Translations under genes and position numbers: made by a program | In this document: piece after piece, positions 16,681 through 28,604 of the stretch | How the letters are laid out: each line of letters starts with the position of its first letter | Numbering within the stretch: the stretch's first letter is position 1 | NCBI RefSeq assembly: GCF_038404985.1 | Contig: NZ_JBBKBA010000003.1 | Span: 310,001-374,000 of the forward strand | Direction: 5' to 3' | DNA: 64,000 nucleotides | Origin: Ferrovibrio sp. MS7 | GTDB taxonomy: Bacteria; Pseudomonadota; Alphaproteobacteria; Ferrovibrionales; Ferrovibrionaceae | Notes under the pieces: model-generated | Told to the model about the DNA's origin: nothing | Databases searched by the model: none | What the model saw: only the letters and a program-made list of their open reading frames with translations

Positions 16681-17859
16681 TCAATGCAGCGGGACAACCA
16701 GCCGGCATGAGAGATCGTGCAGAACACGCCCGATCAATTCCGATTGGCGGCTGGTGCCGGTCTTGGCGAAGACCTGCCGAATCTGCACCTTGATCGTGTG
16801 AGTGCTGATCCCAAACTGGGCACTGATCTGATCCAGCGTCAAATCCTCCAGCAAGGCGATGACCAGGCGACTTTCCGCTGGCGTCAGGCCATACAGGCTG
16901 CGGAGCATCTCGGGCGCCGGTGAGAGCCGCAGCTCAGGATCGTTGATGAACAGCATGACGGCCGAGCGCCACGCCAGGGGCAGGCCCTTGGCCGCTCCCG
17001 GCATCGGCGCCACCATCACCGCATAGGGCTTAAGGCCCGATGGCCGCTCCACCCGGACCATGCTGGCCGCCTGGGTATGTGCGGTCAGGCTCGCATAGCG
17101 CCCCACACGCCCCGCCAGGGCAACGCTCTGCGCCAATTGGCTGTTGGCCGTTCGGTTGCCGACCCGCAACTGACCGCGCCGGAAAGTAATGCCATCATCC
17201 TGCCGGCATATCTCGTCGGCAGCCTGGTTGGCATAGAGCAGACGGCCTTGATCATCGACGATCACGATGCCGGTGGAAAAGCGGTCCATGGCCGCTTCCC
17301 GCAAGTGTCGTTCATCGGCCAGCAAGTCGAATTGCCGGTTCAACCGCATGGCCCGCTGCAGATGCGGTCCCATAAACCCAATCAGCCGCTCCATCTCATC
17401 ATAGTGGCGATTGCCCGCTTCCCGTTGCAGCGATGCGAAGAGCAGATGCCGGGCAGGATCCTGCTCGGTCAGGTAGCCGAAGCTGGAATCCACCCCCAGC
17501 GGCTTGGCCCAGTCGTTATAGAATTCCGACCTGTAGAAATCCGCAGGCTTCACCATCTCGCTGCCGAACAGCACGCGCCCGGCAGTCATCTGTGGGATCG
17601 ACAAAGCCCAGGGATTGGTCGTGACGTAGTAATCGTTATAGGAGGCGGCATGGCTGGGTGGCAGGCCGGAGACGGTCAGGCTCAGCGCCCGCCCCGCCGA
17701 GGCCCGCTCATCCCATGAACGCACGGCAATGACAAAGCCGGGGAAATGATGGCACAGCCGGTCAACAAAACGCTGCCATTGGCCATCCTCGAAAGCCGAG
17801 GCATAGATCACCTCAATGGCTTCCAATGCTATGGTCTCGACAGAGAGCCGCTTTGGCAC
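16681..17859 (-). CDS. LuxR-type transcriptional regulator with PAS-like sensor region
   Basis: 392 residues from a GTG start. The C-terminal 60 residues form a LuxR/GerE helix-turn-helix: LTPAESRLVIALLEDLTL, ISAQFGISTHTIKVQIRQVF and AKTGTSRQSELI. The N-terminal part has a helical segment of the pattern EAIEVIYASAFEDGQWQRF, and a PAS-like part around 205-255 (VIVDDQGRLLYANQAADEI). The same architecture is found in the two tandem regulators at 20317 and 21475, so the three belong to one paralogous group. There is no receiver domain or autoinducer-domain signature that I recognise; the ligand and targets are unknown. Confidence 0.85.
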   Translation of the reverse strand: MPKRLSVETIALEAIEVIYASAFEDGQWQRFVDRLCHHFPGFVIAVRSWDERASAGRALSLTVSGLPPSHAASYNDYYVTTNPWALSIPQMTAGRVLFGSEMVKPADFYRSEFYNDWAKPLGVDSSFGYLTEQDPARHLLFASLQREAGNRHYDEMERLIGFMGPHLQRAMRLNRQFDLLADERHLREAAMDRFSTGIVIVDDQGRLLYANQAADEICRQDDGITFRRGQLRVGNRTANSQLAQSVALAGRVGRYASLTAHTQAASMVRVERPSGLKPYAVMVAPMPGAAKGLPLAWRSAVMLFINDPELRLSPAPEMLRSLYGLTPAESRLVIALLEDLTLDQISAQFGISTHTIKVQIRQVFAKTGTSRQSELIGRVLHDLSCRLVVPLH

Positions 17860-17957
17860 TTAACACCTATCCAGCCAGGGCCGATCATCGTGCAGCATCG
17901 GGATTAAACCAGCTTGGCGCTTGAAAGCGAAGCGCGAAGTTACAACCCCTTGCCGCC

Positions 17958-19088
17958 CTAATTCTTTGCCATGGCACGGTCGAGAAAGCCGAACAGCCGG
18001 TTGGCGGTGTCGGCGGTAATCGTACCGCTGTAGGTATAGACCACCTTCGCGCCACGAATGTCGGTCTTGGAAAAACCGCTCATCCTTGGGCAATCCCAGC
18101 AATGAGTGGCATTGGGAAACACATGCCACTCCACAGGCGCGCCAGCCTGCTTCAGCTTTTCCAGCCCCGGCAGGCACTCCTCTGGCGGCGCCTCGGTATC
18201 GGCGCCCCCCATCAGCACCAGCATCGGCTTGTCGATATCCTGGCGCAACACGCCCATGCCGGCGACGCAGGCCGGATAAACCGACACGACCGCATTGATC
18301 CGGTCGCCGGCAGCAAGTGTCTCGCCGAGCAGTTTGCTTGCCGCCATCATCCCGGTCATGCCGCCAACGGAAAACCCGGTCAGACCGATCCGCTGTTTGT
18401 CCACGAAGTCGAAACCGCGCAGATGCTGCGCTGCCAGCGCTGCGTCACGCACGATACGTTCGTAGGTGACGCCACCTTTCGGGCCATAGCAGATGGTATC
18501 GATACCGCGGCTGCCGATGGCGTCCAGGACGAAGGCGACATAGCCGCGCTTCACCGTCTCATGCGCCCAATTGATCAGGTCCGGATCAGTAGCGCCAGCC
18601 GAACAGCGGCTGACGATAATCAGCGCCGGAAACGGCCCCTGCCCCGCCGGCTTATAGATCGCGGTGACACCCTGACGCGCCGCCGTCAGCTCGACCGGCC
18701 CCGTTGGATAAATGATATCCGCCGCCTTGGCGGCATTGGCGCGAACCTGGTCCGGCGACAGCATTTCGATATCGGCGGCGGTGAAGGTCTTGGCCTCTCG
18801 ACCACAGGCGGTACGCATCTGCGCGCCAGCTTCAAGGCCCGATGCCACCGGTTCGGCATAGCGGCCCTTGGCAGCGATGGCGAGGTCGAGCACGGTATCC
18901 ACCGTCAGCTTTTTCCGCGCATCCTCGTCCATCTGGCAATAAACGCTGATGTCTGGAAACTTGCCCTTCAGTGTCGCAACAATCTTCTCGACGAAGGCCG
19001 GATCGGGCTTACCTTGTGCCTGCGGCGCAGCGGGCATGAGTCCCGCCAGCAGCAGGCTGATGCCCGCGATGGCAATGCAGCGTTTCAT
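17958..19088 (-). CDS. Exported dienelactone-hydrolase-type alpha/beta hydrolase
   Basis: 376 residues with a Sec signal peptide (MKRCIAIAGISLLLAGLMPAA, cleavage near AQG at 25). The catalytic domain begins near residue 140 (AIYKPAGQGPFPALIIV). The nucleophile elbow is GFSVGG near 247, and the acid and base are probably in LMGGADTEAPPE and FPNATHCWD. An N-terminal region of about 110 residues with several Cys precedes the fold. Family members hydrolyse esters and lactones; the substrate is unknown. The next gene upstream on the same strand (lipoprotein at 19098) is nine bases away, so the two are likely co-transcribed. Confidence 0.8.
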   Translation of the reverse strand: MKRCIAIAGISLLLAGLMPAAPQAQGKPDPAFVEKIVATLKGKFPDISVYCQMDEDARKKLTVDTVLDLAIAAKGRYAEPVASGLEAGAQMRTACGREAKTFTAADIEMLSPDQVRANAAKAADIIYPTGPVELTAARQGVTAIYKPAGQGPFPALIIVSRCSAGATDPDLINWAHETVKRGYVAFVLDAIGSRGIDTICYGPKGGVTYERIVRDAALAAQHLRGFDFVDKQRIGLTGFSVGGMTGMMAASKLLGETLAAGDRINAVVSVYPACVAGMGVLRQDIDKPMLVLMGGADTEAPPEECLPGLEKLKQAGAPVEWHVFPNATHCWDCPRMSGFSKTDIRGAKVVYTYSGTITADTANRLFGFLDRAMAKN

Positions 19089-19097
19089 AGCCCCTCG

Positions 19098-19724
19098 TTA
19101 CGGTGCCCGCTTGTAGGAGATCATTTCGTGGTAGCGGCCATTGCGGCTTACCGCCACCCAATGGCCCACCGAGGGCGCATACCAGTAGCTGAAATGGTAT
19201 TGCCCCTGGGCGTGCTTGAACACGCAATCCACCGGGATGGTATCGAAACGCCCGGCCGTGACCGCGATATTCTGGGATTCCTCCACCGTGCAGGTAACCT
19301 CGAAGGGCAGATTGGCGCCACCCGTCTCATTGACGCCACGCGATTTTACCGATTTGCCCTGCGCCAGCGGGAAAATCGCATCCATCGGGCTTTCGGTCTT
19401 CATCTTCAACGCGCCGGTGAAACCACTGCCGGTCCATTCTGGCATATTGGTGAAGGCCCGGCTGTGCTTCATCACGCCGAACACCCGGCTTTCGTAGGTG
19501 ATGATGTCGCCATCGATGGCAACAACGCGCTGCACATCGTCCAGCGGCCCGACCCGGAAGGTGAATTCATCACCGATCTTGTATTGCGGCAGCGGTGCCG
19601 GCGGCAGCGCCGTGGTCACCGGCTTGGCATCGCGACTGGTGGGGCCGCAGGCGGTCAGCAGCGGGCCAGCCAGCAGCAGGATACAGGTTGAAACCAGGCT
19701 GGTCCGGGACAGTGTCAGCGGCAT
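19098..19724 (-). CDS. Lipoprotein of unknown function
   Basis: 208 residues from the ATG at 19724, preferred over 19760 because the signal peptide begins there (MPLTLSRTSLVSTCILLLAG) and ends in the lipobox LTAC. The mature part is beta-rich with short repeats of aromatic and polar residues (YKIGDEFTFRVG, GDIITYESRVFG, YHFSYWYAPSVGHWVAVS). It has two Cys in the mature chain (CTVEES, DCVFKH). No family is recognised. It is exported and probably forms a unit with the hydrolase downstream. Confidence 0.7.
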   Translation of the reverse strand: MPLTLSRTSLVSTCILLLAGPLLTACGPTSRDAKPVTTALPPAPLPQYKIGDEFTFRVGPLDDVQRVVAIDGDIITYESRVFGVMKHSRAFTNMPEWTGSGFTGALKMKTESPMDAIFPLAQGKSVKSRGVNETGGANLPFEVTCTVEESQNIAVTAGRFDTIPVDCVFKHAQGQYHFSYWYAPSVGHWVAVSRNGRYHEMISYKRAP

Positions 19725-19831
19725 GGCGGTCTCTCGAACGGTGGCAGGACAAGGCAACACAAGCCGCTATCCGGAGGGAGGGGTATAGGTATGACCCGGA
19801 CAGCGGCTTGCGGATGGGCCGGCTGGTGGGA

Positions 19832-20110
19832 TCAGCCGCCCATGCAGGAACGGCCGATCTTGGCGCCAGCCTCGGCGCCCACGGCCTGGGGATTGCCCTT
19901 GATCTTGCCGGCACCAGCCAGCGTGCGGACCTGGGTGGTCACGGCAGTCTGAATGCCCGCCGGGCCACCGCCACACAGCTTGGCTTTGTCGGGGTTCGCG
20001 GCGGTGACGGCGCTGACAACCGCATCGACCTCGGCCGGATTCTCCGCCGCCTGAACCATGGGGGCGGCGAGAACAAAAATAGCGGCGGCGCAAAACATGC
20101 TGAATTTCAT
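19832..20110 (-). CDS. Small exported protein, 92 aa
   Basis: A signal peptide (MKFSMFCAAAIFVLAAPMVQA) is followed by about 70 mature residues with two Cys (KLCGGG and GRSCMGG), which could form a disulfide in the periplasm. The chain is Ala and Gly rich. The family is not recognised. It lies 107 bases upstream of the lipoprotein gene on the same strand, and its own start is followed upstream by a 206-base regulatory gap shared with the divergent LuxR genes. Confidence 0.6.
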   Translation of the reverse strand: MKFSMFCAAAIFVLAAPMVQAAENPAEVDAVVSAVTAANPDKAKLCGGGPAGIQTAVTTQVRTLAGAGKIKGNPQAVGAEAGAKIGRSCMGG

Positions 20111-20208
20111 TGTTGTCTCCCGGTTAGGTTGGAGGATGGGGTGTAAATGACCCTCACTTAAAGTTGTTACTCACCCCACCCGTTTAGGCTATCGGGGTGT
20201 TTATTAAT

Positions 20209-20236
20209 TGCGCATCACTCGAACGAGCTATGCGCA
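20209..20236. promoter_or_regulatory. 28-bp dyad, candidate regulator binding site
   Basis: The outer arms TGCGCAT and ATGCGCA and inner CTCG and CGAG match in 11 of 14 positions around a central AA. It lies 80 bases upstream of the first tandem LuxR gene and in the gap shared with the divergent exported-protein gene. LuxR-type proteins bind dyads of about this size, so autoregulation is a reasonable guess. Confidence 0.35.
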
Positions 20237-20316
20237 TAAACATTCTCTTTATTGGATGCATTCCGGTGCTAATCTTCTCGCATAAACAGAGGGTATATTT
20301 CCGGCGGGGGCAGAGT

Positions 20317-21474
20317 ATGGACGTTGTGCTATTTTCCACCCTGGTCGAGGCGCTTTACGAAGCCGCCCTCAATCCTGCGCAGTGGAATGGCATGGCGCAG
20401 CGCATCGCCGCCGCCTTCGACGCCCCAAGCTGCGCGCTGCAATTCCGCGACTCATCCGCCAATCAGACAGCGGTGCTTTACGTCACGGATAACTACGACC
20501 AGAAGTCGCTGCAGGATTATGAGAGCTATTTCGCCAGCCGCGACCCCTATGTCGACGGCGCGCTGCGCGCCGGTGTCGGCAGGCCGATGCTAGGCCAGGA
20601 GATAATCTCCCCCCAGGATTACATGAACAGCGAGATTTTTGTTGATTTCGCTAAACGCATCGGGATCTGCCATATCGTCGGCGCGATGCTGCCGGTCAGT
20701 TCAACCGCCATTGGCGGGCTCGGCATCCATAGTGAAGTTGGCGCCGCACCCTTCACTGCCGAGCACAAGACCCAATTTACATTGCTGCTGCCACATGTGA
20801 TCCGGGCCTTGCAACTGCATAGCCGCCTGAACACGCTGGAACGCGATCGTGCCATCGGCTTCGGAGGACTGGAGGCCTTGAGTGTCGGCGTGATGGTGGT
20901 AGCCCTTACCGGACGGCTGCTCTTCGCCAATAGCAGTGCCGAGCGGCTGCTCCAGCTCGGCCAGGGCATCACCGCAAGCCATGGCTACCTGCGCACCCAG
21001 ATGCCTGCCAACCAGCCAGCATTGCAGAAGGCAATCCACGATGCCGCGCTGATGCCCCAGGGCGGTTCCCGCACGGCTGGCGGCCTGGTGCTGGCGCCGC
21101 GCGGTCCCGGTCCCGAAAGCGAGAACAAGCAGCCGCTCTCGCTGCTGGTCTGCCCGGCGCCCGGCAATGCCATGGGCAGCGACCTGCGCAAAGCCGCTGC
21201 CGTGATCTTCGTCAACAACCCCGACGATGAACGCAGCCCCAGCGAGGCAGCACTGATGTTGCAGTTCCGCTTCACGTCGGCGGAAACCAAACTCGCAGCC
21301 GCCCTGCTGGAGGGCGAACAGCTTGAAGAATATGCCCAGCGCGCTGGCCTCAGCCTGCATACGGTGAAATCGCAGCTCCGCCAGGTATTCGCCAAAGCCG
21401 GCGTCTCGCGCCAGGCGGAATTCATCCGCAAGGCACTGTCCAATCCCATCCTCAGCCTTTGCCGGGAGAACTGA
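20317..21474 (+). CDS. LuxR-type regulator, first of a tandem pair
   Basis: 385 residues from the ATG at 20317, chosen because it aligns with the start of the next gene (MDVVLFSTLVEALYEAAL against MDVMQLSSLIEALYEAAL). A longer frame from 20197 lacks support. The N-terminal half is a variable sensor region; a PAS-like stretch (GVMVVALTGRLLFANSSAE) follows near residue 190. The LuxR helix-turn-helix occupies the last 65 residues (FTSAETKLAAALLEGEQLEE, AGLSLHTVKSQLRQVFAKAG). The stop is directly followed by the start of its paralog. No receiver domain is present. Target genes unknown. Confidence 0.85.
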   Translation: MDVVLFSTLVEALYEAALNPAQWNGMAQRIAAAFDAPSCALQFRDSSANQTAVLYVTDNYDQKSLQDYESYFASRDPYVDGALRAGVGRPMLGQEIISPQDYMNSEIFVDFAKRIGICHIVGAMLPVSSTAIGGLGIHSEVGAAPFTAEHKTQFTLLLPHVIRALQLHSRLNTLERDRAIGFGGLEALSVGVMVVALTGRLLFANSSAERLLQLGQGITASHGYLRTQMPANQPALQKAIHDAALMPQGGSRTAGGLVLAPRGPGPESENKQPLSLLVCPAPGNAMGSDLRKAAAVIFVNNPDDERSPSEAALMLQFRFTSAETKLAAALLEGEQLEEYAQRAGLSLHTVKSQLRQVFAKAGVSRQAEFIRKALSNPILSLCREN

Positions 21475-22632
21475 ATGGATGTGATGCAGCTCTCATCGCT
21501 GATCGAGGCGCTTTACGAAGCCGCCCTCAATCCTGCGCAGTGGAATGGCATGGCACACCGCATCGCCGCCACCTTCGATGCGCCGAGCTGCGCGCTGCAG
21601 ATACGGGATGAAGCCGCACCACAGACATCCCTGCTCTGCTTCACAGATAATTACGATGAAAAAATGCTGAGCGACTATGCCGAGCATTTTTATGCTGATG
21701 ATCCCTATGTTGAACGAGCGATGAAAATTGGTATCGGCGTGCAGGTTGCCAGCAGCGGCATGATGACCAAGAGCAGCCTGTATAATTCTAAGTTTTATGC
21801 AGACTTCGGCAAGCGGGGCGATATCTTTCATCTTACTGGTGCCATGTTGCGCATCAGCGAAACCGCGCTCGGTGGCATTGGCATCCATCGCCCGTATGGC
21901 AGCCCGGATTTCCAGGCAGCGGATAATCATGCTGTCAGCCTGCTGTTGCCGCATCTGACCCGCGCGCTGCAAGTAAACAGCCGCCTAAGCACACTTGAAC
22001 GCGATCGTGCCATCGGCTTCGGAGGACTGGAGGCCTTGAGTGTCGGCGTGATAGTGGTGGCCCTCACCGGACGGCTGCTCTTCGCCAATCGCTGCGCCGA
22101 GCAATTGCTGCGTCTTGGGCAAGGCATCACCGCAAGCCATGGCTACCTGCGCACCCAGATGCCTGCCAACCAGCCAGCATTGCAGAAGGCAATCCACGAT
22201 GCCGCGCTGATGCCCCAGGGCGGCTCCCGCACGGCTGGCGGCCTGGTGCTAGCGCCGCGCGGTCCCGGTCCCGAAAGCGAGAACAAGCAGCCGCTCTCGC
22301 TGCTGGTCTGCCCGGCGCCCGGCAATGCCATGGGCAGCGACCTGCGCAAAGCCGCTGCCGTGATCTTCGTCAACAACCCCGACGATGAACGCAGCCCCAG
22401 CGAGGCAGCACTGATGTTGCAGTTCCGCTTCACGTCGGCGGAAACCAAACTCGCAGCCGCCCTGCTGGAGGGCGAACAGCTTGAAGAATATGCCCAGCGC
22501 GCCGGCCTCAGCCTGCACACGGTGAAATCACAGCTCCGCCAGGTATTCGCCAAAGCCGGCGTCTCGCGCCAGGCGGAATTCATCCGCAAGGCACTGTCCA
22601 ATCCCATCCTCAGGCTCTGCCGGGAGCCGCAA
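20317..22632 (+). repeat. Tandem gene duplication with a unit of exactly one gene (1158 bp)
   Basis: The two LuxR genes are offset by 1158 bases from start to end, which is the exact length of the first gene including its stop. The first about 50 coding bases after codon 10 are identical, residues about 35-170 have diverged strongly, and from 20843 (22001 in the copy) to about 21470 the sequences are nearly identical, with only scattered changes. Confidence 0.85.
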
Positions 22633-22641
22633 ATGGATTGA
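21475..22641 (+). CDS. LuxR-type regulator, second of a tandem pair
   Basis: 388 residues. The ATG follows the stop of the previous gene without any spacer. The domain layout is the same as in its neighbour: an N-terminal helix pattern, a divergent sensor part, a PAS-like stretch (GVIVVALTGRLLFANRCAE) and a C-terminal LuxR helix-turn-helix almost identical to that of the first copy. The sensor part (about 45-170) differs greatly, so the pair may read different signals but bind the same DNA. The end differs by a few residues (RLCREPQMD). Confidence 0.85.
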   Translation: MDVMQLSSLIEALYEAALNPAQWNGMAHRIAATFDAPSCALQIRDEAAPQTSLLCFTDNYDEKMLSDYAEHFYADDPYVERAMKIGIGVQVASSGMMTKSSLYNSKFYADFGKRGDIFHLTGAMLRISETALGGIGIHRPYGSPDFQAADNHAVSLLLPHLTRALQVNSRLSTLERDRAIGFGGLEALSVGVIVVALTGRLLFANRCAEQLLRLGQGITASHGYLRTQMPANQPALQKAIHDAALMPQGGSRTAGGLVLAPRGPGPESENKQPLSLLVCPAPGNAMGSDLRKAAAVIFVNNPDDERSPSEAALMLQFRFTSAETKLAAALLEGEQLEEYAQRAGLSLHTVKSQLRQVFAKAGVSRQAEFIRKALSNPILRLCREPQMD

Positions 22642-22799
22642 ACTGGCAGCTGCCGCTCCTGGCGTTGCACCGGCAGCTCATGGCGGCCTGCCCCAAGGTA
22701 TCTTCCGGACGGCCAATCGGGTTATAGTTAATAAAGTATGAATCGCCCGATTCGCCGCCTTCTGGCTGGCATCGGAAGTGAAAGGATTCGGAACAGCCG

Positions 22800-23288
22800 A
22801 TGGCCGACCCGGCACCCGTCCTGACCCTGCCGCTCTTGCGCTCGCTTTACGCCTATTGGGACGGCAAGCGGCAGGGCCGGCCTCTGCCCGACCGCGCCGA
22901 TATCGACCCGATCGAGATGCGGCCCTGGCTGGGGAACCTGATGCTGGTCGAGCGCAGCGGCGAGGATGACTATATATACAGGCTGTACGGCTCGGCTTTT
23001 GTTGACCAGTTCAAGGTCGACATGACCGGCCAGTCGATCTCCGCCCTGCCGCAGCAGCAGGCGCTGCTGCTGCGCACCGAATACGCCGCTGCCGTGCGTG
23101 CCGGCATCCCGCTCTCGCGCCAATATACCGCCACCTTCGACTATACCTCGCGCGACAAACGCTCGGCTTGGCAGGTGGAACGCACCTGGGAACGCCTGGT
23201 GCTGCCGCTCACGGGCGGGGCTGAGTCGGTGCGGATGCTCCTGGTTGGCGCCTATCCCCTTGAAACGGTTGAAGAACCAGCCAAGTAA
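22800..23288 (+). CDS. PAS_5-type single-domain protein
   Basis: 162 residues made of one PAS-like domain. The start LPLLRSLYAYWDGKRQGR followed by RADIDPIEMRPWLGNLMLVE is typical of the alphaproteobacterial PAS_5 group (Pfam PF07310, from memory). The rest (YIYRLYGSAFVDQF, DMTGQSIS, then WERLVLPL) completes the fold. There is no output domain, signal peptide or TM. The cofactor, if any, is unknown. It stands between the LuxR pair and topA, with 115 bases to topA. A second protein of the same type is at 61964. Confidence 0.75.
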   Translation: MADPAPVLTLPLLRSLYAYWDGKRQGRPLPDRADIDPIEMRPWLGNLMLVERSGEDDYIYRLYGSAFVDQFKVDMTGQSISALPQQQALLLRTEYAAAVRAGIPLSRQYTATFDYTSRDKRSAWQVERTWERLVLPLTGGAESVRMLLVGAYPLETVEEPAK

Positions 23289-23403
23289 CGGCATCGCCAA
23301 AGCGGTTCGATTTGACAGCGGCCCGGCTTTTGCCCATGTTCTGGCCGCCGTTAACACCCGCTGGCACTCCCCGCCGGCGCCTATTTGAGATGCCCCGGAC
23401 CCG

Positions 23404-26142
<2,739 letters not shown>

Positions 26143-26144
26143 AC

Positions 26145-28463
26145 GTGGCGAAGAAACCGCGCGGACCGCTGCCCTCGAAACAGGAAATCCTGAAGTTCAT
26201 CGCCGCGAATCCCGGCATGGTCGGGAAGCGTGAAATCGCCAAGGCGTTCAATGTCGCGCCGGCCGAGCGTGTGGCGCTGAAGGGCCTGCTGCGCGAGATG
26301 AAGCGCGAGGGCGAATTGCAGCCCGCCTCCGCCGGCACCCAGCGCCTGCTGCCCACTGGCACGCTGCCGGAAGTCTGCCTCGCCGATATCGTGCGCCAGA
26401 CCCGCGATGGCGACCTGGTGGCCCGCCCGGTGGAATGGACCGGCGAAGGCGACCCGCCGCAGATCGACCTTTCCAACAGCGGCGGCCGCTCGCGCGAGCT
26501 GGGCGCCGTCGGCATCGGCGACCGCGTGCTGGTGCGTATCCGCCAGGCCGGCTCGCACCGCTACCAGGGCCGCATCATCCGCGTGCTGGAACAGCGCGAG
26601 CAGCCGGTGCTGGGCCTCTACAGCATCACCGAGGAAGGCGAAGGCCGGCTGCAGCCGACCGACCGCAAGCTGCGCCATGAATTCCTCATTGCGCCGGAAG
26701 ATGCCGGCAAGGCCAAGCCCGGCGAACTGGTGGTGGCGCAGCCGCTGGCCGGCCGCCGCTTCGGCCTGCGCTCGGCCCGCGTCACCGAAGTGATCGGCCA
26801 TGCCGAGGACCCGCGCGCACTCAGCCTGATCGCCATTCACACCCACGGCATCCCCACGGCCTTCTCTGGCGATGCGATGCGCGAGGCGGAAGCCGCCAAG
26901 CCGGTGACGCCGAAGGACCGCGAGGATCTGCGGCCCGTGCCGCTGATCACCATCGACCCGGAAGATGCCCGCGACCATGACGATGCGGTCTTCGCCGAAC
27001 CCGACACCGACCCGAACAACCCCGGCGGCTGGCATGCCATCGTCGCCATCGCCGATGTGGCGCATTATGTGCGGCCCCATAGCGGGCTGGACCGCGAGGC
27101 ACGGGCGCGCGGCAATTCCACCTATTTCCCCGACCGCGTGGTGCCGATGCTGCCCGAGGCGCTGTCGGCCGATCTCTGCTCGCTGATCGAGAACAAGGAC
27201 CGCGCTTCGCTGGCGGTGCACCTGTGGTTCGATGCTGATGGCAACAAGCGCCGGCACAAATTTGTCCGCGCCATCATCCGTGTCGCCGCCGGGCTGCATT
27301 ACGCCCAGGTGCAGCAGGCCATCGACGGCGCGCCCGATGAGGGCTCAGCGCCCTGGCTCGAAAGCGTGCTGAAGCCGCTCTATGCCTGCCATGCGGCGTT
27401 GAACCGCGCGCGGCAGGCGCGCCAGCCCTTGAGCATCACCTCCGACGAGCGCCGCGTGGTGCTGGCACCGAACGGCGCCATTGCCGCGATCCGGCCACGC
27501 CAGAGTTTGCTGGCGCATCAGGTGATCGAAGATTTCATGATCGCGGCCAATGTTGCCGCCGCCGAGGAACTGGAGAAGCATCGCACGCCCTGCATGTACC
27601 GCGTGCATGAACCGCCCTCGCCCGACAAGGTCGATTCACTCCGCCGCTTCCTGGAAACCCTGGACCTGCGGCTGGCCAAGGGCCAGGTGCTACGGCCGCA
27701 TCACTTCAACCGCATCCTGGAAGCCGTGCAGCAGAGCGAGCATATGCGGCTGGTCAACACCGTGGTGTTGCGCACCCAGATGCAGGCTTACTATTCGGCC
27801 AACAACCAGGGCCATTTCGGCCTCAACCTGGCGCGCTATGCGCATTTCACCTCGCCGATCCGGCGCTATTCCGACGTGCTGGTGCATCGTGGCCTGGTCA
27901 GTGCCCTGCGGCTCGGCCCGGATGGCCTGACCGACGAGGACCGCGCCAGCTTCGACAATATCGCCGAGCATATCTCCTTCACCGAGCGCCGCTCGATGCT
28001 GGCGGAACGCGACAGCCTCGACCGCTTCGTTGCCGCCTTCATGGCCGAGCATGAGGGTGCGGATTTCGCCGCCCATATCACCAGCGTCAACCGCTTTGGC
28101 CTGTTCGTCGAACTGGATGAGACCGGCGCCGATGGCTTCGTGCCGATGTCGGCTTTGGGCGACGACTATTACATGCATGACGAGGCACGGCATGCATTGG
28201 TCGGGCGCCGCACCAAGAAGCGGTTCCGCTTGGGCGACGCCGTGATGGTGCGGCTGGTCGAGGCAACGCCGGTGACCGGCGGCCTGCGCTTCGAACTGCT
28301 CAATGCCTATGGCCAGACCACAGGTAGCAACCGCCCGCGCAAGCAGCCATCAGGCAAGCAGCCATCAGGCAAGCAGCCAGGCGTGAAATTACCCAAGCCG
28401 AAAAAGCCGAAGCCCGGCCGCCCCGCCGGCATCCGCACCGGCAAGAAGCAGAAGAACCGCTGA
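26145..28463 (+). CDS. rnr: Ribonuclease R
   Basis: 772 residues from a GTG two bases after topA, so translation is likely coupled. RNase R is a processive 3'-to-5' exoribonuclease that degrades structured RNA. An N-terminal winged-helix-like part (residues 10-60) and cold-shock parts precede the RNB domain, whose metal-binding motif is DPEDARDHDDAVFAE near 270-284. An S1 domain lies near 640-720 (GLFVELDETGADGFVPMSAL). The tail is Lys/Pro-rich and contains a 15-base in-frame tandem repeat (KQPSG units). Confidence 0.97.
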   Translation: MAKKPRGPLPSKQEILKFIAANPGMVGKREIAKAFNVAPAERVALKGLLREMKREGELQPASAGTQRLLPTGTLPEVCLADIVRQTRDGDLVARPVEWTGEGDPPQIDLSNSGGRSRELGAVGIGDRVLVRIRQAGSHRYQGRIIRVLEQREQPVLGLYSITEEGEGRLQPTDRKLRHEFLIAPEDAGKAKPGELVVAQPLAGRRFGLRSARVTEVIGHAEDPRALSLIAIHTHGIPTAFSGDAMREAEAAKPVTPKDREDLRPVPLITIDPEDARDHDDAVFAEPDTDPNNPGGWHAIVAIADVAHYVRPHSGLDREARARGNSTYFPDRVVPMLPEALSADLCSLIENKDRASLAVHLWFDADGNKRRHKFVRAIIRVAAGLHYAQVQQAIDGAPDEGSAPWLESVLKPLYACHAALNRARQARQPLSITSDERRVVLAPNGAIAAIRPRQSLLAHQVIEDFMIAANVAAAEELEKHRTPCMYRVHEPPSPDKVDSLRRFLETLDLRLAKGQVLRPHHFNRILEAVQQSEHMRLVNTVVLRTQMQAYYSANNQGHFGLNLARYAHFTSPIRRYSDVLVHRGLVSALRLGPDGLTDEDRASFDNIAEHISFTERRSMLAERDSLDRFVAAFMAEHEGADFAAHITSVNRFGLFVELDETGADGFVPMSALGDDYYMHDEARHALVGRRTKKRFRLGDAVMVRLVEATPVTGGLRFELLNAYGQTTGSNRPRKQPSGKQPSGKQPGVKLPKPKKPKPGRPAGIRTGKKQKNR
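28341..28379 (+). repeat. 15-bp tandem repeat in the 3' end of rnr
   Basis: The unit aagcagccatcaggc occurs at 28341 and 28356, with a partial third copy at 28371. It encodes KQPSG repeats in the basic tail and keeps the frame. Confidence 0.8.
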
Positions 28464-28604
28464 GTTTTCTTAAAATTTCGAAACGCCTCAGCACTGACCG
28501 GCGTCAACATCCTATAATTACAATTAATCTATTTTGGGTTGCAAAGAATGCACCCGATGATACATTTTCTGGCGTGTAAAATTTCATTTTATTGGAGCAA
28601 AATA

